Positions 5,777 through 6,233 of a stretch of 6,233 bases of DNA are shown here, piece after piece (position 1 is the stretch's first letter; each line of letters starts with the position of its first letter). Where the stretch lies: contig JALSGY010000035.1 in assembly GCA_026982515.1 (NCBI GenBank), positions 1 through 6,233 of the forward strand. The letters run 5' to 3'. The DNA comes from Paracoccaceae bacterium (GTDB taxonomy: Bacteria; Pseudomonadota; Alphaproteobacteria; Rhodobacterales; Rhodobacteraceae). A program made the translations under genes and the position numbers. Under the pieces are notes generated by a model. It saw only the letters and a list, made by a program, of their open reading frames with translations. It searched no databases and was not told the origin of the DNA.

Positions 5777-6233
5777 TCAGTCCAGGGTCTCCGCCCAGGC
5801 GGCGGCCAGACCGGGGCCGTAGGGCGTCTTGAGCAGGTTGCGCTTTGGCGCGGGTCCGAAGGGGATGGACACCCTGGCGAACAACCGGTTGGTCGTTGCG
5901 AAGTCTTCGGTGTTGGCGGTGAACTGCCCCATCTCGCCTCCGATGGAATAGACGAGGTTGCCGGCCTGATATCGCCCTTCGAGAGTGACCAGCCGGTATT
6001 TTCCCCAGTCACCCGCGTCCTCGAAGATGTCGGGCGAGAATCCCCCTTCGGCGGCAATGGTGAAGCCGAAGCCGTTTCCTGTGTCGATATCCAGGCCCAG
6101 GCGCGCGAAACTGCCGATGAAGGCCGTATCACCTGTATCTCCCACCATGTCGGCCCGTCCGATCTGGCCAAAGACCGACAGGTTGCCATTCCCGGCGGGG
6201 GAAAACTGCCCCTCGACTCCCCACAGGGTACCG
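5777..6233 (-). CDS. Partial hypothetical protein, likely outer-membrane beta-barrel C-terminal part
   Basis: The reading frame is open from the window edge (6233) to a TGA at 5777-5779, showing the last 151 residues; the true start lies beyond the window. A Met at 6148 is probably internal, because the same frame continues upstream with similar composition. The visible part alternates polar and apolar residues in segments of about 10-14 joined by Gly/Asp/Asn turns, for example NLSVFGQIGRADM, AFIGSFARLGLDID, GFGFTIAAEGGF, YRLVTLEGRYQ, NLVYSIGGEMGQF and TNRLFARVSIPFG. This fits transmembrane beta-hairpins. A tail of about 25 residues follows, ending AWAETLD, which lacks the terminal aromatic residue usual for BAM-recognised barrels. 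I do not recognise the family. Codon bias agrees with the neighbours, and the terminator just downstream supports this strand and frame. Confidence 0.65.
   Translation of the reverse strand, partial: GTLWGVEGQFSPAGNGNLSVFGQIGRADMVGDTGDTAFIGSFARLGLDIDTGNGFGFTIAAEGGFSPDIFEDAGDWGKYRLVTLEGRYQAGNLVYSIGGEMGQFTANTEDFATTNRLFARVSIPFGPAPKRNLLKTPYGPGLAAAWAETLD

Noticed and set aside
5692..6189. A 165-codon minus-strand frame overlapping the partial gene
   Set aside because: It would run through the terminator hairpin and into the 3' end of the tRNA, and its Ser/Arg/Pro-rich product has no strand pattern. The neighbouring frame ending at 5777 stops just before the terminator.

Overview
The window looks like a chromosomal housekeeping segment from an alphaproteobacterium, most likely Rhodobacterales (Rhodobacteraceae/Roseobacter group). 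The reasons are strong GC bias at third codon positions, the run hemD, mitofilin-like (Mic60/COG4223) gene, then a HemY with a C-terminal CxxC...CxxC motif, the divergent tsaD-gpsA pair beside it, and a tRNA with an encoded CCA end. I see no insertion sequence, phage gene, CRISPR array or other sign of horizontal transfer.

Left part (1-2057, minus strand): tsaD and gpsA form an operon read right to left. The tsaD stop and gpsA start share an ATGA overlap. TsaD installs the t6A base on tRNAs that read ANN codons, and GpsA makes sn-glycerol-3-phosphate for phospholipids. A 70-bp divergent gap (2058-2127) separates tsaD from the plus-strand genes and should hold both promoters.

Centre (2128-5583, plus strand): hemD (uroporphyrinogen-III synthase), a bacterial Mic60/mitofilin homologue (one membrane anchor, coiled coil, C-terminal mitofilin-like region) and hemY (two membrane helices, TPR-like helices, putative zinc ribbon, acidic tail). 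The mic60-hemY spacing is 9 bp and implies cotranscription. The hemD-mic60 gap is 81 bp and may contain a secondary promoter. The cluster pairs tetrapyrrole synthesis with inner-membrane organisation.

Right part (5584-6233): a complete tRNA-Thr(CGU) gene lies 44 bp after hemY. It is followed by a strong intrinsic terminator serving a convergent minus-strand gene whose 5' end is cut by the window edge; its visible part resembles the C-terminal strands of an outer-membrane beta-barrel.

Nothing here is clearly a new system. The points most worth a second look are the Mic60-HemY pair with opposite predicted topologies, the LapB-like CxxC ribbon on HemY, and two patches of A/T-ending codons inside tsaD and hemD that share a 13-base near-identical motif in inverted orientation.
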